Below, piece after piece: positions 44,538-52,494 of a stretch of 64,000 bases of DNA. The notes under the pieces are model-generated. The model was not told the origin of the DNA. It was given only the letters and a program-made list of their open reading frames with translations, and searched no databases. Each line of letters begins with the position of its first letter. Positions within the stretch are counted from its first letter, which is position 1. The stretch spans positions 22,694 to 86,693 of the forward strand of contig NZ_CCAE010000016.1 in the NCBI RefSeq assembly GCF_000723405.1, in the 5' to 3' direction. Source of the stretch: Hydrogenophaga intermedia (GTDB lineage: Bacteria > Pseudomonadota > Gammaproteobacteria > Burkholderiales > Burkholderiaceae_C). The position numbers and the translations under genes were made by a program.

Positions 44538-45436
44538 CGTTGCCAGAAATCGAAGAAGTTGAACCAGTTGAACGGCGCCTGCCGGCAGCAGGCCTGCAGG
44601 CGCTTGACGTAGGCGCCGCGCGCCTGGGCGATGGCCGCGTCACGCGCCGCGCCACGGCCTACCGTACCAAAGTCGGCCAGTGGCTCGAACACCAGGCGGT
44701 AACGATTCGCACCGAGGTACAGGCCGGCCATGAAGAACACCGGCCGGCGCAGCACGGCGGCCATGCGCCAGGGCGCGGTGGGAAAACCCGCGGGCGCGCC
44801 CAGAAAGTCGTGCATGGCGCGGTCGTCGGCGTCCAGGGATCGATCGACCAGCATGCCCACCAGGTGGCCCTGCTCCAGCCGCTGCGCGGCCTCGATCATG
44901 GAGTCGGGCCGGCCCAAGGGCACCACGTCCTGCTGCGCCTGCGGGTTGATGGCACCGAGCGCGGCGCGCATCTGCCGCGCGTTCTCCTCGTACATCAGCA
45001 TGCTCACCTGCAGGCCCGGGCGCTGGCGACCCACGCAGCGCAGCACCTCGAAGCTGCCCAGGTGCGCGCCCATCAGCAGCACGCCGCCCGAACGCACGGC
45101 GTCCATCAGCGCGGGCGCGCCCTGCACCTCGATGTCGAACAGATCGAAGCGGTCGTTGAGCAGGTAGACGCGGTCGTGCACCGTGGTGGCAAAGCTCAGC
45201 AGGTGGCGGTAGCGATCGCGCCAGCCCGGCGCGCGCCCGGTGGCGCGGCGCAGGTAGTCGGCGCTGGCCGCACGCGGGCGCGGCGCAAACAGCAGGAAGT
45301 ACAGCGTGGCGCCGTGAAGCACCACGCGGCTCGCCGCGCGGCCGAACCACAGGGACAGGCGCACCATCAGCCGCAGAAGCCAGAGTTGGCCGCGTTCGGG
45401 CCGCTGGCGCCACTCGGGCAGGCGGGCGGTGGTCAT
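44534..45436 (-). CDS. LpxL/HtrB-like lipid acyltransferase
   Basis: A 300-residue lysophospholipid/lipid-A acyltransferase-family protein. A membrane-near N-terminus is followed by MGAHLGSFEVLR, where the HX4E variant (His-Leu-Gly-Ser-Phe-Glu) of LpxL acyltransferases is present, and MLVDRSLDADDRAMHDFLGAPAGFPTAPWRMAAVLRRPVF. In related clusters it acylates the glycolipid with the polyene. Both ends overlap neighbours by 4 bp. Confidence 0.86.
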   Translation of the reverse strand: MTTARLPEWRQRPERGQLWLLRLMVRLSLWFGRAASRVVLHGATLYFLLFAPRPRAASADYLRRATGRAPGWRDRYRHLLSFATTVHDRVYLLNDRFDLFDIEVQGAPALMDAVRSGGVLLMGAHLGSFEVLRCVGRQRPGLQVSMLMYEENARQMRAALGAINPQAQQDVVPLGRPDSMIEAAQRLEQGHLVGMLVDRSLDADDRAMHDFLGAPAGFPTAPWRMAAVLRRPVFFMAGLYLGANRYRLVFEPLADFGTVGRGAARDAAIAQARGAYVKRLQACCRQAPFNWFNFFDFWQR

Positions 45437-45732
45437 TGCACCGGCCGGAGTTGGCCTGTGGCCACGGCCTCCCCCCCGCGCAGGAAGCTGAACGCGTAGC
45501 CCGTGGATGGCAAGGCGCTCAAGCTGAGCCGCAGTGCATCGCCCGGCAGCACCGGCCGCAGGAACTTGGCCTGGGGAATGGTCCAGCCGCGCGCGCCGGG
45601 CGCCAGCTCGCGCACCGCGCGCAGTGCCTCGTCGAGCAGCACCACACCCGGCAGGATGGGCCGGCCCGGGAAGTGCCCGGCGAAGGCCGGGTGATTCGTG
45701 GGCACGCGCCAGTCGCGCTCAAGAACGGCCAT
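45433..45732 (-). CDS. 3-hydroxyacyl-ACP dehydratase, ApeI/FabZ-like
   Basis: A 99-residue hotdog protein with HPAFAGHFPGRPILPGVVLLDEALRAV near 14-40, the canonical FabA/FabZ-type active-site segment with the catalytic His in GHFPG and a following Glu in LLDEALR. It is short for FabZ (about 145 aa) but matches ApeI-like proteins. The start overlaps the acyl-activating enzyme's end by 14 bp. Confidence 0.87.
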   Translation of the reverse strand: MAVLERDWRVPTNHPAFAGHFPGRPILPGVVLLDEALRAVRELAPGARGWTIPQAKFLRPVLPGDALRLSLSALPSTGYAFSFLRGGEAVATGQLRPVQ

Positions 45733-47092
45733 TCAAGACCTCCTGGCGGTACAACGCGGCCAGCGCGTCGCGCGTGAGCTTGCCGGTGTCGTTGCGGGGC
45801 AGCGCCGGCAGCAGCACCAGGGGCCGGGGCAGGAAGATGGCGTCCACGCGCTCGCGCAGCTCGGCCAGCAGATCGGCTGCGTTGCGCCCGGGCGCCACTG
45901 CGAAGGCCACGAGCCGCGTCACCGCCGCCGCGTTGCCCGTGCCAGTCGGTTCATCGGGGAGGAAGAAGGCGGCGTCGACCACGCCTTCCAGCCCCGCGAG
46001 CTGGCGGTTGAGGTAGGACAGCGAGCTGCGCTTGCCCGCGATGTTGATGAGGTCGGCGTGGCGCCCGTGCAGCAGGAAGCGGCCGTCGGCCAGGGGCTCG
46101 ATCAGATCGGCCAGGGGCACGCGGCCCTCCACATGCCCGCCCTCGGCACTGGCCACGTCGCCAGAAAAACGCAAGCGCGTGCCCGGCAACAGCGTCCAGG
46201 CCGGGCCCGACACGGTGCGCCGGCTCGCCAGCGCCGACGATTCGGTGGAACCGTAGATCTCGTGCAATTCGGCGCCGCACGCGGTCTCGGCCTGTTGCGC
46301 CAGGCCCTCGGCCAGCGGCGCGGTGGCCGACAGCAGGCGCTGCGGCTTCACCGCGTGCGCGGGGGCGGCCAGCCAGTTGGCCAGATGAAAGGGCGTGGTC
46401 ACCAGCAGGCGCGGGCCCGGCACGGCGGCCAGGGCGTCGTCGATGTCCTGCGCAAAGAAGGGCTTGCCCGACCAGAAGCTGCAGCCACCGTGCAGCGCCA
46501 GCAGGAAGGTGGATTCGAAGCCGTAGCTGTGCTGGATGGGCACGGTGCCCACCAGCACGTGCGGCTCGCGGTCGAGCCCGAGCGCGGCGGCCTCGGCCTG
46601 GCCGTTGCGCACCAGGTTTCCCCAGTGCTTGTGGTGGGGTTGCGGACGCCCGGTGGAACCCGACGTGAACAGCACGGCGACCACGCGCTGATCGTCGATC
46701 AACGGCATCTCGGTGATCGGCGCGCGGCCCGCGCCGGGGCGTGCCGGCACTCGCAGCGCGGGCAGGCCGGCCGCCTGCGTGGGATCGGGGGTGTCGGCGC
46801 TGTCGTCGGTCAGGCACAGCGCCCCGGGGTGGTCCTGCGCAAGCTGGCGCAGGCTCTGCGGCGCCAGCGACGAGGGCTGCAGGCTCACGCGGCCGCGCAG
46901 CAGGCCCGCCGCGAAGCCTACGGCAAAGCGGTAACGGTCTTCGCACAGGTTGACGAGATCGCCCGAGGCGGGCAAGCGCTCGGCGAAGGCCGCGGCGTCG
47001 GCGAGGAACTCGCCCACGCGCACCGGACCGTCGGGGCACCAGGCGAAAACGGCGTCGAGCGCGTGCGAGGTGATCAACGCGGAGCGGCTCAC
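45719..47092 (-). CDS. AMP-binding acyl-ACP/CoA ligase, ApeH type
   Basis: A 457-residue ANL-superfamily enzyme. It has VLFTSGSTGRPQPHHK (ATP loop), YGSTESSALASRR, the hinge GRHADLINIAGKR and the C-terminal catalytic Lys in LPRNDTGKLTR. In this setting it would load the aromatic acid (3- or 4-hydroxybenzoate) on the acyl carrier protein. It is slightly short for the family but keeps every core motif. The start overlaps the membrane protein's stop as ATGA. Confidence 0.9.
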   Translation of the reverse strand: MSRSALITSHALDAVFAWCPDGPVRVGEFLADAAAFAERLPASGDLVNLCEDRYRFAVGFAAGLLRGRVSLQPSSLAPQSLRQLAQDHPGALCLTDDSADTPDPTQAAGLPALRVPARPGAGRAPITEMPLIDDQRVVAVLFTSGSTGRPQPHHKHWGNLVRNGQAEAAALGLDREPHVLVGTVPIQHSYGFESTFLLALHGGCSFWSGKPFFAQDIDDALAAVPGPRLLVTTPFHLANWLAAPAHAVKPQRLLSATAPLAEGLAQQAETACGAELHEIYGSTESSALASRRTVSGPAWTLLPGTRLRFSGDVASAEGGHVEGRVPLADLIEPLADGRFLLHGRHADLINIAGKRSSLSYLNRQLAGLEGVVDAAFFLPDEPTGTGNAAAVTRLVAFAVAPGRNAADLLAELRERVDAIFLPRPLVLLPALPRNDTGKLTRDALAALYRQEVLNGRS

Positions 47093-47745
47093 GGCTGACT
47101 CCGAGGATCCGTCGGGCGGTGCCGGCCCATGGTGCGCCAGGCGTGCACCACCGCCGACAGGCTGGGCCGCTCATGCGGCGGCAACACGGCGCGCCGGCAC
47201 AGCACCTCCACCATGAACACCAAGCCCACCAGCGGCCCGGTGAGCACGTTGGCGTGCAGCGACCAGACCTCGCGCGACGCGAAAAGGAACAAGGCGGTGG
47301 AAACCAGGGCGTTGAGCACGAAGAACGCCGCCCAGACGGCGGTGACCTGGCGCGTGTAGCGCCAGTGGCGCGGCGAGAGATCGCCCTCGCTCAGCAGGCG
47401 CGCCATGCGGGTGACCAGCGCCTCCCCCGAACCGATCAGGCTGGCGCCGAACAGCGCCGCCAGGGCCAGGTGGATGCCCAGGTGCTGCAGGTAGTACAGC
47501 AGGGCAACATGCGTACGCAGCAGCGCCCACAGACTCCACAGCAGCACAGCCACGGACAGCCAGGCCAACAGCTTGACGGGGGGCCGCGCGACACGCGCAA
47601 ACAGGATGGCCACGGCCGCGAGAAACGGCGCCACCGCCACGGCCACATGCAGGTCCACTGGCCCGCGGCCAGTGCTGCCCAGGTGCGAGGCCGCGATCCA
47701 GCCCAGCAACAGCAGGGCGGACGCCGCGGCGCGCAGGGAACTCAT
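47089..47745 (-). CDS. COG4648-type membrane protein of aryl-polyene clusters
   Basis: A 218-residue integral membrane protein with about six helices (residues about 8-27, 33-50, 58-75, 85-105, 135-155, 165-185). It lacks an obvious catalytic motif. ApeG-like membrane proteins of this length are constant members of aryl-polyene clusters. The ATG at 47745 overlaps the ACP stop as ATGA, and the gene ends inside the ligase start. Function unknown. Confidence 0.78.
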   Translation of the reverse strand: MSSLRAAASALLLLGWIAASHLGSTGRGPVDLHVAVAVAPFLAAVAILFARVARPPVKLLAWLSVAVLLWSLWALLRTHVALLYYLQHLGIHLALAALFGASLIGSGEALVTRMARLLSEGDLSPRHWRYTRQVTAVWAAFFVLNALVSTALFLFASREVWSLHANVLTGPLVGLVFMVEVLCRRAVLPPHERPSLSAVVHAWRTMGRHRPTDPRSQP

Positions 47746-48029
47746 TGCGTTCTGTTGCGCGCGATGTGGGCCGCCAGCGAGCGCGGGCTGGCGAAGATCG
47801 TCTGGTTGTGCTCGTTGTCCGAGCGCATCTGGAAGCCGTAGCGCTTGGAGATGACGAGAGCGATCTCCAGCATGTCGATCGAGTCCAGGCCCATGCCTTC
47901 GCCATACAGCGGAGCGTCCGCGTCGACGTCCTGCGCGCTCAATTCCAGATTGAGCGCCTCGATGATGAGCTGCACGAGCTCGGGGATCAGTTGCTCCACG
48001 GTTTCGGCGTTGACGGTGTCTTCCTGCAT
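47742..48029 (-). CDS. Acyl carrier protein (second of two in the cluster)
   Basis: A 95-residue carrier with the phosphopantetheine Ser in GLDSIDMLEIALVISKRYG. Helix 1 is ETVEQLIPELVQLIIEALNL. The start at 48029 is chosen over a longer reading because it gives a clean ACP. It carries the growing polyene chain or the aromatic starter. The next gene upstream is the first-listed ketosynthase. Confidence 0.92.
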   Translation of the reverse strand: MQEDTVNAETVEQLIPELVQLIIEALNLELSAQDVDADAPLYGEGMGLDSIDMLEIALVISKRYGFQMRSDNEHNQTIFASPRSLAAHIARNRTQ

Positions 48030-48049
48030 GAGGGAACTCCAGGGGATAT

Positions 48050-49309
48050 TCAATGGGGTGGGGCCGCGAACGCCAGCACGGCGTTGCTGCCACCGAAGGC
48101 GAAAGAGTTGGACAGCGCCACGCGCATGCCGTTCACGCGTCGGCCCTGGGGCACATGATCCACCCCCTCGCACGCCGGGTCGAGCCGGCCCGCCAGATGG
48201 GCCGTGGGTGGCACAGCCTGTTCGCGCAAGGCCATGGCCGTCACGATGGCCTCGATGGCACCCGCCGCGCCCAGCAGGTGACCGTGCATCGATTTGGTGG
48301 AACTCACGGGAAGGTGGGCGGCGCGCTCACCGAACACCTCGCACAGCGACTGCACTTCGATGGGATCGCCCTCGGGCGTGGCGGTTCCGTGCGCATTGAC
48401 GTAGTGCACGTCATGCGCGTCGACGCCCGCGTCGTCGAGCACCGCGCGCAGCGCGCGCACCTGGCCGGCGCGGTCGGGCCGCGCCAAGTGGGTGTGATCG
48501 CAATTGGTGGCGAAGCCGATGAGCTCGCCGTGAATGCGCGCGCCGCGCGCCACGGCGCGGTCCCAGTTTTCCAGGACCAGCGCCGCCCCGCCCTCGCCCA
48601 GCACCAGGCCGCTGCGATCGGCCGCGAAAGGCCGGCAGGCACTGGGCGAGGTGTTCTCGTCGCCGCGCGCGAGCACGCGCATGGCTTCCCAGGCCTTCAC
48701 CACGCTGACCGACTGGCACACGTCGGAGCCGCCGGTGATCATCACCTCGGCCTCGCCCGATCGCACGCGGCGAAACGCCTCGCCGATGGCCATGGACGCG
48801 GACGCGCAGGCGGCCGTGTGGCTGCTGCTCACGCCACCCAGGCCGAGCTGAATCGAGATGTGCGCGTTGGCCGCGTTGTTCATGCCCATGACCACCGACA
48901 GCGGCGAGACGCGCTCGCGCCCCTTGAGCCAGAGTTCGCGCGCACCGCGTTCGTGCGCCGCCAGGCCCCCCAGCGCGGTGCCCCACAGGCAGCCCCAGCG
49001 GGCGCGGGCGCTGCCGTCGTCGGCGGCTTTCAGGGCCAGCCCGGCGTGGCGCCAAGCCTTGAATGCCGCGGCCATGCCCAGTTGCGAGAAGCGCTCCATC
49101 ATGGACGCCAGGGGCTTGCCCAGCTCGCGGTCGGGCTCGAAGCCCGCGCAGCGCACGTAGGGCAAGCGAAGCGGGCGCGGCTCGTCGTCGGTGACCAGCC
49201 AGCGCACGGCCGATTCGCCGGCCCACACCCGTTGAAAGAAGTCCTCGAGATCGCCGCCGTACGGGCTCACGAGTCCCAGGCCGGTGATCGCGACGCGGTG
49301 TCGCGACAT
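48050..49309 (-). CDS. Beta-ketoacyl-ACP synthase, ApeR type
   Basis: A 419-residue ketosynthase II with SHTAACASASMAIGEA (catalytic Cys), YVNAHGTATPEGDP and STKSMHGHLLGAAGAIE (two His) and the C-terminal SNSFAFGGSNAVLAF loop. It is the second active ketosynthase in the cluster and could prime the chain by acting on the aryl starter. It starts 2 bp after the upstream ACP stop. Confidence 0.92.
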   Translation of the reverse strand: MSRHRVAITGLGLVSPYGGDLEDFFQRVWAGESAVRWLVTDDEPRPLRLPYVRCAGFEPDRELGKPLASMMERFSQLGMAAAFKAWRHAGLALKAADDGSARARWGCLWGTALGGLAAHERGARELWLKGRERVSPLSVVMGMNNAANAHISIQLGLGGVSSSHTAACASASMAIGEAFRRVRSGEAEVMITGGSDVCQSVSVVKAWEAMRVLARGDENTSPSACRPFAADRSGLVLGEGGAALVLENWDRAVARGARIHGELIGFATNCDHTHLARPDRAGQVRALRAVLDDAGVDAHDVHYVNAHGTATPEGDPIEVQSLCEVFGERAAHLPVSSTKSMHGHLLGAAGAIEAIVTAMALREQAVPPTAHLAGRLDPACEGVDHVPQGRRVNGMRVALSNSFAFGGSNAVLAFAAPPH

Positions 49310-49311
49310 GC

Positions 49312-49551
49312 TCACTCCGTCTTGGTCGCCGCGAGCGCGTCGATGACGGCCACCATGTCGGCCACCGTCTTCGGTGGCGTCTGGTCGGACGAAATCTCGA
49401 TGCCCAGCCGGTCCTCGGCCTCGAACATCAGTTCGGCGAGCATGAGCGAGTCGACGCCCAGTTCGCCCAGCACGGCTTCGGGCACCACAGCGGCTTCGGC
49501 CACGCCGAGGCGATCGACGAGAAACTGGCGGATCAGTTCGATGGCGTTCAT
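49312..49551 (-). CDS. Acyl carrier protein (first of two in the cluster)
   Basis: A 79-residue carrier protein, the first gene of the leftward arm. The 4'-phosphopantetheine Ser is in LGVDSLMLAELMFEAEDRLGIEI. The ATG at 49551 gives a clean N-terminal helix (MNAIELIRQFLVDRLG). No phosphopantetheinyl transferase was found in the window. Confidence 0.92.
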   Translation of the reverse strand: MNAIELIRQFLVDRLGVAEAAVVPEAVLGELGVDSLMLAELMFEAEDRLGIEISSDQTPPKTVADMVAVIDALAATKTE

Positions 49552-49573
49552 GTGGGCCCGAAAAAAGTGCGGA

Positions 49574-49579
49574 ATTATA
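49574..49579 (-). promoter_or_regulatory. Candidate -10 element of the leftward pigment operon
   Basis: A perfect TATAAT on the minus strand lies 22 bp before the first ACP start. A matching -35 is weak (GGCTCC at the expected distance). A promoter here would drive the sixteen-gene leftward arm. Confidence 0.42.
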
Positions 49580-49625
49580 GTGAGCAGGGTCCCTGGAGCC
49601 CTCGGGCGTACCGCCCGCGCGGGGG

Positions 49626-50384
49626 ATGTCACCGGCCTCGGGTACAGTGGCGCGGCCCCGCCAACGGAGTGCTGCCGTCTTGACCCCTTCCCCTCCCCCG
49701 GCCTGGACACGCAGGGTCGTCGATTGCTTTTTCGGCCTGTGGCTGCTCAAGGCCGTGGGCACCACCGCCTTCATGGTGCTGTTCTTCCACGCCTACTTCT
49801 GGGTGCTGAAGAACCCGTCCACCGAGGCGTTCGAACTGCCCCTGATGGCGCCCGATCACTGGGTGCCGTTCACGCCCACAGCGATCTACGCCTATGGCTG
49901 GCTCTGGGTCTACGTGTCCGTGGCGCCCGGCCTCGTGTCGGGCTTTCGTTCGCTGCTGCGTTATGGCGCCTGGGTGGCGCTCATGTGCGCGCTGTGCCTG
50001 GCCATCTTCTGGCTCTGGCCCACGCGCACGCCGGTGTTCGACATTCCCTGGTCCGCCTACCCGCAACTGGCCTTCCTCAAAGGCATTGACGCGTCCAGCA
50101 ACGCCTGTCCGTCCCTGCACGTGGCCGCGGCGGTGCACGCGGCCTGCTGGCTGCACTGGCGCCTGCAGGCCCTTGGCGCGCCGCGCTGGACGCGCTGGGC
50201 CAGCGCCTTGCAGTGCCTGGCCATCGTGTGGTCCACGATGGCGATCCGCCAGCACGTGTTCATCGACGTGGCGTGTGGTGCGGCCGTGGGCCTGCTGTTC
50301 GGATGGCTGTCGATTCGCTCGGAACGGCGCACCACCGTGGCCCGCGCCGTTACAGCGAACGCCGCATCGCCAGCAGCGCGTTGA
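49626..50384 (+). CDS. PAP2-superfamily phosphatase (membrane)
   Basis: A 252-residue inner-membrane phosphatase-like protein with five or six helices. The PAP2 signature residues lie in SNACPSLHVAAAVHAA and VFIDVACGAAVG, giving the expected Ser-His and His-Asp. The start could be ATG 49626 or TTG 49680; the latter is preceded by GGAG. It is divergent from the pigment operon and may act on a lipid phosphate used in it, though it could be unrelated. Confidence 0.82.
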   Translation: MSPASGTVARPRQRSAAVLTPSPPPAWTRRVVDCFFGLWLLKAVGTTAFMVLFFHAYFWVLKNPSTEAFELPLMAPDHWVPFTPTAIYAYGWLWVYVSVAPGLVSGFRSLLRYGAWVALMCALCLAIFWLWPTRTPVFDIPWSAYPQLAFLKGIDASSNACPSLHVAAAVHAACWLHWRLQALGAPRWTRWASALQCLAIVWSTMAIRQHVFIDVACGAAVGLLFGWLSIRSERRTTVARAVTANAASPAAR

Positions 50385-51291
50385 GGCGCGGCAGCGCCGC
50401 GCGCATGGCCTGGCGCCCGGCCTCGATGGCCCGTTCGCGCGAGGAGAAGTCCGCCCCGCTCATGCCATTGAGCACCGGCCGCACGACCAGATCGGCCTCG
50501 GCGAGCTCGTGCCGGTTGATGCTCTGTCCCATGATGGCGAAGGTTTGCAGCAGCAACTCGAGGTTGCCGCTCGCGCTGTTGGTCTCGGGCACGCTGGAAA
50601 TGTCCACCGCGAGCACGATCTCGGCGCCCATCTCGCGCGCCTGGCGCACCGGCACCGGCGCGGTCAGGCCGCCATCGACGTACTCGGCGTCGCCGATCTT
50701 CACCGGAGAGAACACGCCCGGCACGGCGCTGGACGCGCGCACCGCGAGCGCCGCGTCGCCCCGGCGGAACAGCACGCCGCGGCCGGTGCGCAGGTCGGTG
50801 GCGAGCACGCCCACGGGCAGCACCATGTCCTCCAGCAGCTTGCCATCGATGGCGCGGCGCACGTAACGCGTGAGCGCCTCGCCGCGCAGCAGGCCACGTC
50901 CCAGGATGGGCAGCGACCAGTCGGCGATCTCGGCCTCGTGCATGCCCATGGCCAGGCGCTCCAGTTCCTTGCCCGGCATGCCGCTGCCATAGAAGCTGGC
51001 GACCATGCTGCCGACCGAGGTGCCGGCAAGCAGGTCCGGGCGGATGCCCACGCGCTCCAGCTCCTGGATGACGCCGATGTGCGCGAAGCCGCGCGCCGCG
51101 CCGCCGCCCAGCGCCAGGCCCAGGCGGGGCGCCCGCGTGAGCGTCACCGGTGGCGTCGGCGGCGTGACCACCACGGGGGGCGTCGCCTCGGGCGGTGGCG
51201 GTGGTGTGAGGGCGCAGCCCGCGAGCGCCAGAACGAGCGCGCCCAGCCAGGCCCGGCGCCCTGGGAACCAATTAAATTGCTTAAGAATCAT
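50350..51291 (-). CDS. Patatin-like phospholipase lipoprotein (RssA type)
   Basis: A 313-residue patatin-domain protein with a lipoprotein signal (lipobox ALAGCA), then a Pro/Thr linker and the patatin domain. The catalytic dyad is Ser in LAGTSVGSM and Asp in YVDGGLTAPVPV; the oxyanion loop is GGGAARGFAHIG. The start MILKQFNW at 51291 is preferred over ATG 51309, which adds only polar residues. Its start region overlaps a Fur-type site serving the divergent iron-binding gene. Confidence 0.88.
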   Translation of the reverse strand: MILKQFNWFPGRRAWLGALVLALAGCALTPPPPPEATPPVVVTPPTPPVTLTRAPRLGLALGGGAARGFAHIGVIQELERVGIRPDLLAGTSVGSMVASFYGSGMPGKELERLAMGMHEAEIADWSLPILGRGLLRGEALTRYVRRAIDGKLLEDMVLPVGVLATDLRTGRGVLFRRGDAALAVRASSAVPGVFSPVKIGDAEYVDGGLTAPVPVRQAREMGAEIVLAVDISSVPETNSASGNLELLLQTFAIMGQSINRHELAEADLVVRPVLNGMSGADFSSRERAIEAGRQAMRAALPRLNALLAMRRSL

Positions 51292-51298
51292 TCTCGTC
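51280..51298. promoter_or_regulatory. Fur-box-like site before the ferric-binding protein gene
   Basis: AAGAATCATTCTCG lies within this 19-bp window and matches the AATGAGAATNATTCTCATT palindrome at 13 of 18 positions. It overlaps the spacer of a plausible sigma-70 promoter (TTAAGA at 51281-51286, 17-bp spacer, TAGCAT at 51304-51309) for the rightward gene. It also overlaps the patatin start. Confidence 0.6.
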
Positions 51299-51388
51299 TC
51301 TGCTAGCATTCACCGCGGTCGTTCAGCGGGTACGGGATTGTCCCAAAGCACCGCGGCGGCCAAGCGCTTCCTGAAACGAGAGACCACC

Positions 51389-52444
51389 ATGAAAACCACC
51401 CGTTACATCGTCTCGGCCCTGGCGGCCGCCGCCACCCTGGCCCTCGGCGCCGCGCAGGCGCAGGCCCAGGAGAAGGTGCTCAACATCTATTCCGCCCGCC
51501 ACTACCAGACGGACGAAGCGCTGTACAACGGCTTCACGCAAGCCACGGGCATCAAGATCAACCGCGTGGAAGCGGACGACGCCGGCATCACGGCGCGCCT
51601 GCGCGCCGAAGGCTCGGCCTCGCCGGCAGACATCGTGCTGATGGTGGACGCCGCGCGCATGGCCGCCGCCGACGCGCAGGGCCTGTTCCAACCGATCAAG
51701 TCGAAAAAGCTGGACGACACCATCCCCGCCACGCTGCGCGCCGCAGCCACGCCCGACGGCGTGACCTGGACCGGCTTCTCCACCCGCGCGCGCGTCATCA
51801 TCTACGACCCGGCGCGCGTGAAGGCCGAAGACGTTGCCACCTATGAGCAACTGGCCGACCCCAAGCTCAAGGGCCTGCTGTGCACGCGCACCGGCTCGCA
51901 CCCCTACAACATGTCGCTGTTCGCCACCGTGGTGGAGCGCCTGGGCGACCAGAAGGGTGAGGAATGGCTCAAGGGCCTGGTGGCCAACCAGGCGCGCGCC
52001 CCCAAGGGCGGCGACACCGACCAGATCCGCGCCGTGGCATCGGGCGAGTGCGGCGTGGCCATTGCCAACAGCTACTACATGGCCCGCATCCTCAAGTCGG
52101 ACAAGCCGGAAGACAAAGCCGTGGCCGAGAAGGTGCGCGTGGTGTTTCCGAACCAGGGCACGTCGGGCACGCACGTGAACATCGCCGGCGCGGCTGTGGC
52201 CAGGCACGCCAAGAACCGCGACAGCGCGGTGGCCTTCATGGAGTACCTGGCCAGCCCGTCGGCGCAGAAGTACTTCGCTGATGGCAACAACGAATTCCCG
52301 GCCGCCAAAGGCGTGAAGCTGGACAACCCGGCCCTGCATGCCATGGGCGGCGAAAACTTCAAGCTGGAGACGGTGCCTCTGGCGGCCGTGGCGAAGAACC
52401 TGACCAAGGTTCAGCAGATGCTGGACCGCGTCGGCTACAAGTAA
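51389..52444 (+). CDS. Fe(3+) ABC transporter substrate-binding protein (FbpA/FutA type)
   Basis: A 351-residue periplasmic binding protein with a signal peptide cleaved near residue 27 (AQAQAQEKVL). Type II binding-protein folds follow. The iron-binding Tyr pair is in IANSYYMARI, and VLNIYSARHYQTDEALYNGF and the central loop also match FbpA-like proteins. A Fur-like site precedes it. No permease or ATPase gene follows; the next gene is an unrelated SDR, so it must work with proteins encoded elsewhere or act as an orphan. Confidence 0.92.
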   Translation: MKTTRYIVSALAAAATLALGAAQAQAQEKVLNIYSARHYQTDEALYNGFTQATGIKINRVEADDAGITARLRAEGSASPADIVLMVDAARMAAADAQGLFQPIKSKKLDDTIPATLRAAATPDGVTWTGFSTRARVIIYDPARVKAEDVATYEQLADPKLKGLLCTRTGSHPYNMSLFATVVERLGDQKGEEWLKGLVANQARAPKGGDTDQIRAVASGECGVAIANSYYMARILKSDKPEDKAVAEKVRVVFPNQGTSGTHVNIAGAAVARHAKNRDSAVAFMEYLASPSAQKYFADGNNEFPAAKGVKLDNPALHAMGGENFKLETVPLAAVAKNLTKVQQMLDRVGYK

Positions 52445-52462
52445 GCCAGTTCGCTCCTCAAG

Positions 52463-52490
52463 AAAAGGCCGCGCGATGCGCGGCCTTTTT
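52463..52490 (+). terminator. Bidirectional terminator between fbpA-like and SDR genes
   Basis: A perfect 12-bp stem (AAAAGGCCGCGC with GCGCGGCCTTTT) with a 3-nt loop, followed by T on one side and preceded by A on the other, lies in the 50-bp gap between convergent genes. Confidence 0.9.
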
Positions 52491-52494
52491 CATT

